NCBI RefSeq assembly: GCF_042651965.1
Contig: NZ_JBHSDY010000001.1
Location: 310,001-374,000, forward strand
Direction: 5' to 3'
Origin: Castellaniella hirudinis
Lineage (GTDB): Bacteria > Pseudomonadota > Gammaproteobacteria > Burkholderiales > Burkholderiaceae_B
DNA: 64,000 bases
Below the pieces are notes generated by a model. That model was given only the letters and a program-made list of their open reading frames with translations, did no database searches and was not told the DNA's origin. The position numbers and the translations under genes were made by a program. How positions within the stretch are numbered: the first letter of the stretch is position 1; each line of letters opens with the position of its first letter. Shown one piece after another: positions 1 through 8,242 of this stretch.

Positions 1-1062
1 AGCCACAGGCAGGCGCGCTGCTGGTCGGAAATCCGTCTCATCGAATGCCCTTTCCAGGTAGATCTCGGAACAAGACCCCGAGTACACCGGCACCCCCTGG
101 TCCGCGATGGCCTGCATGATGCGTTCCCGCGTCCAACCCGGCGCCAGCGCATCCAGGTCCAGGAACACATAGCACTTATAGGCCGCATGATCGATGGAAT
201 CCGGCACGTCAGGCACCCGCAGGCCAGGCAGCGCCCGGGCGTGCGCCCAGATCCGTCGGGCGTGCCGCAGGCGCGCAGCCTGCCAATCCGCCATGCGCCG
301 CAACTGGATGCGCCCGATAGCGGCCTGGACCTCGATCATGCGCCAGTTGGTGCCGAACGATTCATGCAGCCAGCGATAGCCCGGCGGGTGCTGACGCTCG
401 TAGACCGCATCCCAGGACTTGCCATGATCCTTGTACGCCCACATGCGTTGCCACAAATCGGTATCGTCGGTCGTGATCATGCCACCCTCGCCGCCCGTGG
501 TCATGATCTTGTCCTGGCAGAACGACCAGGCCCCCACATGGCCGATGGAGCCCACCGGCCGCCCCTTGTAACGCGCACCATGCGCCTGGGCGCAATCCTC
601 GATCACGAACAGGTCGTGTTCACGCGCCAGTTCCATGATGGGATCCATATCGCAAGGCCAGCCCGCCAGGTGCACACAGATCACCGCCCGGGTACGCGGG
701 GTCAGCACGGCGCGAATCGTGTCGGCCGTGACGTTCTGGGAATCCGGGTCAACGTCGGCGAACACGGGGATGGCCCCCGCATTGACGATACAGGACGCCG
801 AGGCCAGGAATGTGCGGGACGTGACGATGACCTCGTCCCCTGCGCCGATACCCAGCCCCCGCAGCGCCAGATCCAGCGCCACCGTGCCGTTTGCCAGCGC
901 AATCGCATGGCGCGTCCCCGTCCAGGCGGCGAATTCTCGTTCGAATTCACGGCATTCCTGGCCGGTCCAGTAGTTCACCCGGTTGGACAGGATCACGTCA
1001 CGCGCAGCGTCGGCTTCTTCAGGGGTGAACGAAGGCCAGGGGGGAAAGGGAGTATTCAGCAC
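1..1062 (-). CDS. DegT/DnrJ/EryC1 aminotransferase, PglE-like (3' end cut by window)
   Basis: PLP-dependent sugar aminotransferase that converts a nucleotide-linked 4-keto-sugar to an amino sugar in the cytoplasm. The reading frame stays open to base 1, so the C-terminus lies outside the window; about 354 codons are visible. It reads LNTPFPPWPSFTPEEA near the start, then ALANGTVALDLALRGLG, VIEDCAQAHGA (PLP-contacting Asp) and SFCQDKIMTTGGEGG with the expected Schiff-base lysine. The start is unclear: GTG at 1062 gives the N-terminus usual for the family, and a TTG at 1077 is in frame. It follows an acetyltransferase and a PglC-like transferase, which suggests a UDP-4-amino (bacillosamine-type) sugar pathway. 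The substrate is inferred. Confidence 0.88.
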   Translation of the reverse strand, partial: MLNTPFPPWPSFTPEEADAARDVILSNRVNYWTGQECREFEREFAAWTGTRHAIALANGTVALDLALRGLGIGAGDEVIVTSRTFLASASCIVNAGAIPVFADVDPDSQNVTADTIRAVLTPRTRAVICVHLAGWPCDMDPIMELAREHDLFVIEDCAQAHGARYKGRPVGSIGHVGAWSFCQDKIMTTGGEGGMITTDDTDLWQRMWAYKDHGKSWDAVYERQHPPGYRWLHESFGTNWRMIEVQAAIGRIQLRRMADWQAARLRHARRIWAHARALPGLRVPDVPDSIDHAAYKCYVFLDLDALAPGWTRERIMQAIADQGVPVYSGSCSEIYLERAFDETDFRPAARLPVA

Positions 1063-1147
1063 GTTGGTGTCCAGCAAGTCGGAAGCAAGGTATTGTAAGT
1101 CGTCATCTACGCAACAATAGTCTAGATAAGCCTTATACTTAAACGTA

Positions 1148-1804
1148 CTATTTGAGCAGAGGGCGCGCAGGGTTACCGACAACAGTCACGCCCGCTGCGA
1201 CATCCTTGGTCACAACAGCCCCCATGCCCACCACCGCACCACGACCAATCCGCAGAGGTTGCCCAGGTTTCCCTTGGCGCAATATCGCACCAGTACCAAT
1301 GTAAGCATGGTCTTCGACAACTACGTTGCCATTGCACATGACACCTGGCGCAAAAGTGACAAAATCTCCGATCACACAATCGTGCGCCACATAACTATAA
1401 ATGTTGGCATGGAACTGACGACCAATACGGATATTCGACGTCAGCGTGACAAAGGCGCACAAAATTGCCCCTTCCCCCATTGCGACATCATCCAATTGCA
1501 CCATATTGCCCGCACGTATATCCCAGGGAGACACCCCGCAGTCGCGTAAGCGATTCGACAATTTCTCTCTGATGGCCCCACTGGCAATCGCCAGGGATAC
1601 AAACCGTGCACCTGCGGGTTCGTCCAGGAACGCCTGCCATGTCAACACCCGATGCCCATTCACCTGCGGCATCGGAGGCTCATCATCGATAAACACCAAG
1701 CGATCCAAAGCTATCCCGGCTCGTGCCAAAGACTCCCGTCCCAAGGGCAACACTTCGCGACCGAAACCGGAGGCACCATAAACGGCATATAAAGGCTCAT
1801 TCAT
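1148..1804 (-). CDS. NeuD/PglD-like sugar O/N-acetyltransferase
   Basis: Left-handed beta-helix acyltransferase of about 218 residues. The N-terminus (LYAVYGASGFGREVLPL) is the small Rossmann-like sugar-nucleotide domain typical of NeuD/PglD. The C-terminal half carries hexapeptide repeats (GEGAILCAFVTLTSNIRIG, then GRGAVVGMGAVVTKDV) and the His-containing VAHDCVIGDFV segment expected at the active site. The ATG at 1804 is preferred over an in-frame upstream start at 1876 because family homology begins there; it overlaps the end of the transferase gene by 8 bases. Together with the PglC-like and PglE-like neighbours it probably acetylates the 4-amino group of a UDP-sugar. That role is inferred from context, and a sialic-acid-type O-acetylase is the alternative. 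Confidence 0.85.
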   Translation of the reverse strand: MNEPLYAVYGASGFGREVLPLGRESLARAGIALDRLVFIDDEPPMPQVNGHRVLTWQAFLDEPAGARFVSLAIASGAIREKLSNRLRDCGVSPWDIRAGNMVQLDDVAMGEGAILCAFVTLTSNIRIGRQFHANIYSYVAHDCVIGDFVTFAPGVMCNGNVVVEDHAYIGTGAILRQGKPGQPLRIGRGAVVGMGAVVTKDVAAGVTVVGNPARPLLK

Positions 1805-2411
1805 ATTCTTTCCTCTCAGAAGGCGTCCCAGTAAATCGGGCCATGGTCGCCTCACCGGAGGCGCTGATGCCATCACGCCTCAACACCCGCATGACCGTCA
1901 TCCAAAGAATTTTCACATCTAGCCAACAGGTCCGGTGATCCACATACCAGACGTCCAGCGCAAATTTTGCTTCCCAACTGATGGCATTGCGGCCATTGAC
2001 TTGTGCCCAGCCCGTAATACCGGGGCGCACCTCATGTCTACGCGCCTGTTCCGGAGAATAAAGCGGCAGATACTCCATCAGCAGGGGGCGCGGCCCCACT
2101 AAGCTCATGTCACCTTTCAGCACATTCCAGAGCTCGGGTAACTCATCCAAACTGGTAGATCTCAGCAAGCGACCAAAAGGCGTCATCCGCTCTGCATCCG
2201 GCAGCGGTTGTCCATCCGGCCCCATGGCATCTCGCATCGTACGGAACTTGATCATACGAAAGGAACGCCCTTGCAAGCCCGGCCTCACCTGATGGAACAG
2301 CACGGGGCTGCCCAGGCGACGCCGAATCATCCAGCCCAGAACCAGAAGCACCGGTGACAGGATGAACAGCCCCAATCCCGCCCCCAAGACATCCAACATT
2401 CTCTTCAGCAC
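1797..2411 (-). CDS. Initiating sugar-1-phosphate transferase, PglC/WcaJ family
   Basis: Small monotopic phosphoglycosyl transferase (204 residues). It moves a sugar-1-phosphate from a UDP-sugar to undecaprenyl phosphate, the first step of repeat-unit assembly at the inner membrane. It shows one N-terminal hydrophobic re-entrant segment (LDVLGAGLGLFILSPVLLVL), the FRMIKFRTMR motif, the catalytic Asp-Glu pair in STSLDELPELWNVLKGDMS, and LVGPRPLL. The length matches PglC rather than the long WbaP/WcaJ proteins. It lies upstream of, and overlaps, the PglD-like acetyltransferase. Its likely substrate is a diacetamido-trideoxy or related UDP-sugar made by these neighbours, which is an inference. 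Confidence 0.92.
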   Translation of the reverse strand: MLKRMLDVLGAGLGLFILSPVLLVLGWMIRRRLGSPVLFHQVRPGLQGRSFRMIKFRTMRDAMGPDGQPLPDAERMTPFGRLLRSTSLDELPELWNVLKGDMSLVGPRPLLMEYLPLYSPEQARRHEVRPGITGWAQVNGRNAISWEAKFALDVWYVDHRTCWLDVKILWMTVMRVLRRDGISASGEATMARFTGTPSERKEYE

Positions 2412-2459
2412 GAAATGCGATCCTCTACCGAATTTACGAGACGCTTGTACCCAGCACGA

Positions 2460-3596
2460 TCAGTCAAGGGCATTTCGTAGTACTCCAACGATACGCTCCT
2501 GCTGCTCAGTGGACAGGCCCACCCAAAGAGGCAAGCGAACAAGCCTTTCAGACTGTCGAACAGTGACCTCAAGCTCGCCATGCACCCGACCATAGCGTTG
2601 CCCACCCGGCGAGGAGTGTAGAGGAACATAATGGAACACTGAATAGATGTCGTGCTTCTTCAGATCCAAGAGCACCTTTTGCCGATCAATCTCAGGTGCC
2701 AACAACACGTAGTACATATGGGCGTTGTGTTGACAATCCGTCGGGACGACCGGACGACGCAGCAGCCCCTTCTGCTCAAGTGGTTCCATCAGTTCATGAT
2801 AACGCTGCCAGATCGCCAAACGCTGATTGGTAATCCGTCCCGCCTCTTCAAGTTGAGCCCACAGAAAAGCAGCAATCAGTTCACCAGGCAGGAACGAAGA
2901 TCCCACCTCCTGCCAGGTGTATTTGTCCACCTCGCCTCGGAAGAAGCGGCTACGGTCCGTGCCTTTCTCGCGGATGATTTCGGCACGCATCGCCAGGGTA
3001 GAATCATTGACAAGCAATGCACCACCTTCACCCGAAATCACGTTTTTGGTTTCGTGGAAACTGTAAGCACCCAAATCACCGATGCTGCCCAGTACCCGCC
3101 CCTTGTAAGAAGCCATCACCCCCTGGGCGGCATCTTCTACAACCTTGAGGCCGTATTGCTTAGCAAGCGTCATGATAGTGTCCATTTCGCACGCAATGCC
3201 TGCATAGTGCACAGGTACAATGGCCCGAGTACGAGATGTGATAGCAGTCTCGAGCAGACGTTCGTCCAGGTTCAACGTGTCTTCCCGGATATCAACGAAT
3301 ACCGGAACCCCACCCCGCAGCACGAAAGCATTGGCTGTGGAGACGAAGGTGTAGGATGGCATGATGATCTCATCACCCGGCTCAATATCCAGCAGCAGAG
3401 CAGCCATCTCCAGCGCAGCCGTGCATGAATGCGTCAGCAAGGCTCTTGCGCAGCCACTTTTATGCTCCAGCCATTCATGGCACTGCTTGGTAAAAGGGCC
3501 ATCACCAGCGAGCATATTGCCAAATTTGGCCTCGGCAATATAGTAAAGCTCTTTGCCCGTCATGAAAGGCCGATTGAACGGAATTTTGCCTGTCAT
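2460..3596 (-). CDS. wecE: dTDP-4-amino-4,6-dideoxygalactose transaminase
   Basis: WecE/RffA (378 residues), a PLP aminotransferase that makes dTDP-Fuc4N from dTDP-4-keto-6-deoxyglucose. The match to the family is close along the full length: LLTHSCTAALEMAALLLD, IIMPSYTFVSTANAFVLRGG, VVEDAAQGVMASYKGR (Asp about 155) and SFHETKNVISGEGG with the PLP lysine at about 184. It also has the family C-terminal HYVPLHSSPGG. Its ATG overlaps the stop of rmlA by 4 bases, so the two are translationally coupled. No rmlB (dTDP-glucose 4,6-dehydratase) is seen in the window and it must come from elsewhere. The amino sugar may be formylated by the formyltransferase at 5896-6696. Confidence 0.93.
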   Translation of the reverse strand: MTGKIPFNRPFMTGKELYYIAEAKFGNMLAGDGPFTKQCHEWLEHKSGCARALLTHSCTAALEMAALLLDIEPGDEIIMPSYTFVSTANAFVLRGGVPVFVDIREDTLNLDERLLETAITSRTRAIVPVHYAGIACEMDTIMTLAKQYGLKVVEDAAQGVMASYKGRVLGSIGDLGAYSFHETKNVISGEGGALLVNDSTLAMRAEIIREKGTDRSRFFRGEVDKYTWQEVGSSFLPGELIAAFLWAQLEEAGRITNQRLAIWQRYHELMEPLEQKGLLRRPVVPTDCQHNAHMYYVLLAPEIDRQKVLLDLKKHDIYSVFHYVPLHSSPGGQRYGRVHGELEVTVRQSERLVRLPLWVGLSTEQQERIVGVLRNALD

Positions 3597-4480
3597 TGCT
3601 GTTCATCCATCAACCGGTGCCACTCATCGGCCACATTACGCAAATAATCGCTATACTCACATGTTGGCATCTTTGCAACCAAGGCTTCAAACTGCTCGAT
3701 GCTGAGAAAACCTCTGTTAAGCGCAGCCTCTTCCGGGCAGCCAATCTTGATCCCTTGTCGGCGCTCGATAGCCTCGATATAAGTCGAAGCTTCGTGCAAG
3801 GCAGTGCTTGTGCCAGCATCAAGCCATGCAAACCCCCGACTCAAGCGCTGAACCCGCAGCGTACCGCGCCTTAGGTATTCCAGATTGACATCAGTGATCT
3901 CCAACTCGCCTCGAGCAGAGGGCTTTATCGCTTTGGCAATTTCCAGTACATCATTGTCGTAGATGTAGACGCCAGGAACAGCATAATTGCTTTTAGGTTG
4001 ACGGGGTTTCTCTTCGATAGAAACTGCTTTTAAATTGCGATCAAACTCCACAACTCCGTACCGCTGTGGATCTTTAACACGATAGGCAAAGACGGTAGCC
4101 CCACCCTCGAAGCTGGAAATTGCTCGAGGGTAGTCATCTCCGCCGGAAAAAATATTATCACCAAGCATCAGCGTCACACTACTCGAACCGACAAAATCAG
4201 CCGCAATCAGAAAAGCCTGGGCAATACCCGCAGGCCTCGCCTGCTCGCGGTACTCGATCGAGATGCCCCATTGCCCCCCGTCTCCAAGTAGCCGCTGATA
4301 ACGGGGTAAATCGTCAGGCGTTGAAATAAGGCAGATGTCTCTGACCCCTGAAGCCACCAGCACAGTCAAGGGGTAGTAGATCATGGGCTTATCAAAAACC
4401 GCTTGTAGCTGTTTGCTGGATATCTGCGTCAATGGGTAAAGACGTGAGCCGGCTCCGCCCGCGAGAATGATTGCTTTCAT
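3593..4480 (-). CDS. rmlA: Glucose-1-phosphate thymidylyltransferase
   Basis: RmlA/RfbA (295 residues, the normal length). It joins glucose-1-phosphate and dTTP to give dTDP-glucose, the precursor of dTDP-deoxy and amino sugars. The nucleotide-binding signature LAGGAGSRLYPLT sits at residues 7-19, followed by KQLQAVFDKPMIYYPL. TLMLGDNIF holds the Mg-binding Asp, and the sugar-binding SIEEKPRQPKSNYAVPGVYIYD comes later. The gene is coupled by a 4-base overlap to wecE, so the dTDP-glucose is probably committed to dTDP-Fuc4N or a derivative. RffH is the paralogue used for enterobacterial common antigen, and the sequence alone does not separate the two names. Confidence 0.94.
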   Translation of the reverse strand: MKAIILAGGAGSRLYPLTQISSKQLQAVFDKPMIYYPLTVLVASGVRDICLISTPDDLPRYQRLLGDGGQWGISIEYREQARPAGIAQAFLIAADFVGSSSVTLMLGDNIFSGGDDYPRAISSFEGGATVFAYRVKDPQRYGVVEFDRNLKAVSIEEKPRQPKSNYAVPGVYIYDNDVLEIAKAIKPSARGELEITDVNLEYLRRGTLRVQRLSRGFAWLDAGTSTALHEASTYIEAIERRQGIKIGCPEEAALNRGFLSIEQFEALVAKMPTCEYSDYLRNVADEWHRLMDEQQ

Positions 4481-4505
4481 AGTGTTCGCAAAAATTGTTT
4501 TTACA

Positions 4506-5384
4506 TTAACTTAGCTTCTTTGCAACAACCAACCTGGACCCTCCAATAGGAAAATTCAGACCCAGCCGTATCAACACAGATTCAAACCGCATGATCGCTA
4601 ACAAGCATGCATTAAGCACCCCGGAAATGCGTAATTCCTGTGCCGGGTCGTATTCAGGGCTCTCAATGCTTTGAGACTTCTTCTTGCGCGACAAGAGCAT
4701 CGCAGGCAATAAAAGACTGACGAACGAAGTCGTGCGCAGTATCGAAAATCCGGCTCGGCGCACCTTTTCCTGCATTTCTTCGCGTCCATACCGTCTCACA
4801 TGACAAGCATATTCATCGGCCGCACTCCAAAGCCATGAATGCTGTGGTACCGTCAACAACAACAAGCCTCCTGGCTTAAGGGCACGGCTCATCTGGTTGA
4901 GCACTAACTCATCCTGCTCGATATGCTCCAAGACGTCGAAAGACCCGATGGCATCAAACTCCTCTACAAAAGGGATATGCCGGGCATCCATCTGCATGAA
5001 CTCCGCACTTGACACCCTGCTGGCCGCATACGGGAGGCCGCTCAGAAAAATCTCGCTACCGCTTACTGTAATGCCCGGATTGTTGCAGGCAATACCTGAA
5101 AGAACAAATCCTGTACCACACCCCACTTCAAGAAAAGAGGTGGATTCTGGTTTGAAGGTTCGAAGCGCCCATAAGATCAGCGCATTTCGAGCACGAAACC
5201 AGAAGTTACTTTCTTCCAGTGCTGCCAGTTCTTGAAAATATTCGGCTTTGAACCCCCCACCTTCATGAGCCAGCGCAGGCGCATGAGCGACAAATCCATC
5301 CAGTCGGACAGGTTCATACCCGCACACAGGACAAGCCCATCCAGGCGATGTGAAACTGCTTTTGCATTCCAAACATGATTTCAT
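4506..5384 (-). CDS. SAM methyltransferase with N-terminal zinc-ribbon-like motif
   Basis: About 292 residues. The first 22 residues contain two Cys pairs (MKSCLECKSS and WACPVCGYEP) that resemble a small zinc ribbon. They are followed by a class I methyltransferase core: FLEVGCGTGFVLSGI is the SAM-binding glycine loop, FDAIGSFDVLEHIEQDELVLNQM is motif II, and ALKPGGLLLLTVPQHSWLW is motif III. An upstream in-frame start at 5507 exists, but the ATG at 5384 overlaps the GtrA-like stop as ATGA and begins exactly at the Cys motif, so it is preferred. In this setting it probably methylates a polysaccharide or lipid-linked sugar. The acceptor is unknown. Confidence 0.82.
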   Translation of the reverse strand: MKSCLECKSSFTSPGWACPVCGYEPVRLDGFVAHAPALAHEGGGFKAEYFQELAALEESNFWFRARNALILWALRTFKPESTSFLEVGCGTGFVLSGIACNNPGITVSGSEIFLSGLPYAASRVSSAEFMQMDARHIPFVEEFDAIGSFDVLEHIEQDELVLNQMSRALKPGGLLLLTVPQHSWLWSAADEYACHVRRYGREEMQEKVRRAGFSILRTTSFVSLLLPAMLLSRKKKSQSIESPEYDPAQELRISGVLNACLLAIMRFESVLIRLGLNFPIGGSRLVVAKKLS

Positions 5385-5812
5385 AAACCACCATCTTTTC
5401 CAGACGCATCCGGAGCAAAGACGAAATAACGGGATAGCACAAACAGAAAAACAGCTACCACCAATATGGCAATAGCCTGAATATATTGATGCGGATACCC
5501 TAACCAATCAACGAATAGCACCAAGATCAGAAGATTTATCAGATAGCCAGCAAGTTGCGCCAAAATGTATCGAATACCGGCTCGACCCAAATGGCCATCA
5601 TGCTGAAATGTAAACTGGCGATTCGTCAAAAAGTTTATCAGCGCACTTACGCCATACACCAAAGTCACAGTCAGTTTTGGCGAAAGCCCAAAGCCCGTAA
5701 TTAGTAGATAGGCAGCATATCCCGCTATATTAGTGAAGATACCCACCAGCGTGTATTTGATAAATTGCGAAAGAATTTTCCTTCGCCACAACGACAAAAA
5801 AGAATCTAACAT
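5381..5812 (-). CDS. GtrA-family membrane protein
   Basis: Small GtrA-like protein (about 144 residues) with four predicted membrane segments: FIKYTLVGIFTNIAGYAAYLL, a second around LTVTLVYGVSALINFLTN, then LAQLAGYLINLLILVLF and AIAILVVAVFLFVLSRYFVF. The motif NFLTNRQFTF between helices 2 and 3 is typical. GtrA proteins are thought to translocate undecaprenyl-phosphate-linked sugars made by GtrB-type transferases, and one such protein is encoded nearby at 7313-8242. The start is ambiguous: ATG at 5812 is used, and GTG codons at 5830/5827 are in frame. It overlaps the downstream methyltransferase by 4 bases. Confidence 0.82.
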   Translation of the reverse strand: MLDSFLSLWRRKILSQFIKYTLVGIFTNIAGYAAYLLITGFGLSPKLTVTLVYGVSALINFLTNRQFTFQHDGHLGRAGIRYILAQLAGYLINLLILVLFVDWLGYPHQYIQAIAILVVAVFLFVLSRYFVFAPDASGKDGGL

Positions 5813-5895
5813 AGATATAGCGGTCACCACTCCCTACCCACCTGCTCTAAAGAATTTTCAGCGAACCCCTGAACAACCTCTCTTGAGATGATTCG

Positions 5896-6696
5896 TCATT
5901 CTTTGGCACGAATCTTCTTTTTTATATTTAAGGAGAAAAATATTTTCTCCCCCGTTCTGCTATCTAAAATATAGGCATTTTCCGAATCCTCTAGAAATGT
6001 CAGCCCTCGGAGAAGATTAAAAAAATCCGCCCCCCGATAACTTCCATCAAGATCTATCAGACACTTACTTTTAAATCTATCTCTAGAGAAATAATCGCTT
6101 CTTGTTTTTGGTTTGGATTGAGATTTTTTAATCCAACCTTCTTGGCCACACAATGACAACTTGTGTATTAAATCATCAAAATTATCATACACTGCGTCAT
6201 CAATTCTTAGCTGAAGCGTTCTGGCAGAATCGCTCAGATTTATAGGAACTTCTATTTGCATAAAAATCTCACCATCATCAATTTTTTCATTGACGAAGTG
6301 GTAAGTAAAACCAGTCATGCTCGCGCCATTAATAATGGCCCAATTAACAGGATAGACACCACGAAACGCAGGAAGAAGGCTGTAATGTAGATTTAGTACG
6401 CCTTTTCTAGGGAGACTGATTAAGCTTTCAGGAATAATGTGCTTCCAACTTAAAAGCAAAATCCAATCAATCCGCTGAGAAAAAAAATCCTCCGGAAGTG
6501 ATGCCTCATAAATAAACAATGGAATGTTCGCCATTTTGCATAGCTCATCCACTCCAGGCCACCACGCACTTCCATTCTCGCATGTAGTGACGACTGCTGG
6601 AATATTAATTGAACCGGCAGAGGCATGAACAATAAGCTTTTGCAACAGTCGATAGCCTATTTCGTGATCAACGAAGGGAACAATTTTCTGTGTCAT
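5896..6696 (-). CDS. Sugar N-formyltransferase (formyl-transferase fold)
   Basis: 266 residues related to methionyl-tRNA formyltransferase and the dTDP-amino-sugar N-formyltransferases, which use N10-formyl-tetrahydrofolate. The catalytic triad can be seen: Asn about 102 and His about 104 in VLNLHYSLLPAFRGVYPVNW, and Asp about 141 in YHFVNEKIDDGEIFMQ. The N-terminal part (residues 1-95) is degenerate compared with ArnA or Fmt. The gene is among the most AT-rich in the window, with runs such as T8 in the coding strand, which points to transfer. It starts directly after the stop of the methyltransferase upstream. A probable substrate is the Fuc4N-type sugar supplied by WecE; this is inferred. 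Confidence 0.82.
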   Translation of the reverse strand: MTQKIVPFVDHEIGYRLLQKLIVHASAGSINIPAVVTTCENGSAWWPGVDELCKMANIPLFIYEASLPEDFFSQRIDWILLLSWKHIIPESLISLPRKGVLNLHYSLLPAFRGVYPVNWAIINGASMTGFTYHFVNEKIDDGEIFMQIEVPINLSDSARTLQLRIDDAVYDNFDDLIHKLSLCGQEGWIKKSQSKPKTRSDYFSRDRFKSKCLIDLDGSYRGADFFNLLRGLTFLEDSENAYILDSRTGEKIFFSLNIKKKIRAKE

Positions 6697-7332
6697 TCAC
6701 ACCTTCCTTACAAGAACCGTGAATTCATACAGGCCATAGTCATGAAGCAAAGCAACCTGGCGAGAATAGCGCCGCTTGCATAAGTCGAACAGTTGACACG
6801 GATCAGCGTAGTAGAGATAGTCGCGCTTTTTATCCTCGTCGGAGTACGATGTAAGACAGTTAAAAGCGAATCCCAGGTTGCTGGTGCGGTCCAGAACATC
6901 CAATGTGGCCTGCAAGTAATCAAACCACTCGACATCTGTCCGCCCCAGACGTACATTAAAGATACCGCTGGCCACACCGTAGTCAGCTAACCGATCCGGC
7001 TCAGCTGAGATAATAAAACGAGCCTCAGAGACGGTGAAGTATCGGCGCTCGGCAGTGCTGATCATTTCACGGGCTACATCTACGCCAAGATATGTGCATG
7101 CAGGGTACTTGCCTCGTATATACCCCAGCAAAGCACCATAGCCGCAGCCCAGATCGTTTAGCGAAAAAGAAGCCTTTTCAGGGTCAATAATTTTGCACAG
7201 CTGATCAAAGCGGATGGTTTGGCTTTCCTCTCCATTCCAGTCAACGCCTCGAGGGGTATCTCCATGCTCTGCGAGTTTTCCAGCGTAGTACGTCGCAACT
7301 TCGTTGAGTAGTTCAGTCTTTTTGTTGTGCAT
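6697..7332 (-). CDS. Class I SAM-dependent methyltransferase
   Basis: 211 residues. The SAM loop is LNDLGCGYGALLGYIRGKYP (about residues 58-77), followed by YLGVDVAREMI with the acidic residue that binds the ribose, and AEPDRLADYGVASGIFNVRLG around motif II. There is no membrane segment. The gene overlaps the GT2 gene upstream by 20 bases and abuts the formyltransferase without a gap, so these three are translated as a block. Its acceptor is unknown; a sugar or lipid-linked precursor of the O-antigen is likely from context. It is unrelated at sequence level to the zinc-ribbon methyltransferase at 4506-5384 outside the common fold. Confidence 0.82.
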   Translation of the reverse strand: MHNKKTELLNEVATYYAGKLAEHGDTPRGVDWNGEESQTIRFDQLCKIIDPEKASFSLNDLGCGYGALLGYIRGKYPACTYLGVDVAREMISTAERRYFTVSEARFIISAEPDRLADYGVASGIFNVRLGRTDVEWFDYLQATLDVLDRTSNLGFAFNCLTSYSDEDKKRDYLYYADPCQLFDLCKRRYSRQVALLHDYGLYEFTVLVRKV

Positions 7333-8242
7333 ATATCTTTCTTACAATGGTGTAAGGCCGTTGTTTGGTTTCCGAGAATATCTTAGACAAATAGATACCC
7401 ACCACGCCAATAAAAGAAATCACCATACCACCAAGAAGCCAAATGGATGCCATCACGGAGGTCCACCCACTCATCGGCTTTGCGAGGAAAAGCCAGTGCA
7501 CAACTAGGTAGGCAATATAAATCAAAGAAAACAATGAAATCGAAACGCCAATATGAAATATTTTCACTAATGGAGCATTACTGAACGATGTCACTGAATT
7601 GACCAGCAAAGACATCTTGCTGCGGAAAGTGTACGTGGTTTCACTCGTGTTATGTTTCTTGATTACTTGATCTCGTTGATCAAAGCCGGTGATGTACCAT
7701 AGGCCCGCTATAAAGATCTCACGCTCATGATGAGACAACAAGGCATCAACGTAACGTCGCGTCATCAAGCGACTAGTCACAGCGTTTTCCGGCAATGCGA
7801 GCCCTGTAAGGGCTTTGAACAAACGATAGAACCACTGGCCACTCCAGCGCTCGAACCAATTCCCCTTCCTGGACTCCTGGACTCCATACACTACATCACA
7901 GCACTCCTGTTTCATCTGCTCGTCAAACCGCAGAAGCCACTCGGGCTCCTCTTCAAGATCACTGTCAATCAAAAAAATTAAATCCCCTTTAGCATGCGCC
8001 AAGCCTGTCATCATCGCTTTGTGATGCCCAAAATTTCGCGACAAATCAACAACAATGACGTTTGAATGCTGTTTTGTGAGTTCGACGGCTAGATCAAGAC
8101 TATTATCAGGAGAACCGTCGTTAACCAAGATGATTTCAAACTCATCGCCTACCAGAAGGCTGGCTGCAGCACTCGCCCTAGCATGAAATTCGCCAATGTA
8201 CGCCGAGGACCGATACAGGGTCGCCACGATCGAGAGCCTCAT
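7313..8242 (-). CDS. GT2 glycosyltransferase, GtrB/polyprenol-phosphate sugar synthase type
   Basis: 309 residues. The N-terminal GT-A domain begins MRLSIVATLYRSSAYI and has EIILVNDGSPDNSLDLA and the metal-binding DLIFLIDSDLEEEPEWLL (DSD). FGHHKAMMTGLAHAKGD is the segment typical of GtrB/ArnC/DPM1-like enzymes. Two C-terminal membrane helices (VSISLFSLIYIAYLVVHWLF and WLLGGMVISFIGVVGIYL) anchor it in the inner membrane. Such enzymes make undecaprenyl-phosphate sugars, which a GtrA-type partner flips; a GtrA-like gene lies 1.5 kb downstream. It overlaps WbqC by 4 bases (ATGA) and the next methyltransferase by 20. Confidence 0.9.
   Translation of the reverse strand: MRLSIVATLYRSSAYIGEFHARASAAASLLVGDEFEIILVNDGSPDNSLDLAVELTKQHSNVIVVDLSRNFGHHKAMMTGLAHAKGDLIFLIDSDLEEEPEWLLRFDEQMKQECCDVVYGVQESRKGNWFERWSGQWFYRLFKALTGLALPENAVTSRLMTRRYVDALLSHHEREIFIAGLWYITGFDQRDQVIKKHNTSETTYTFRSKMSLLVNSVTSFSNAPLVKIFHIGVSISLFSLIYIAYLVVHWLFLAKPMSGWTSVMASIWLLGGMVISFIGVVGIYLSKIFSETKQRPYTIVRKIYAQQKD

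Noticed and set aside
187..1098. A 303-codon plus-strand frame at the left end
   Set aside because: It lies opposite the aminotransferase frame, which is open to base 1 and has PLP motifs.
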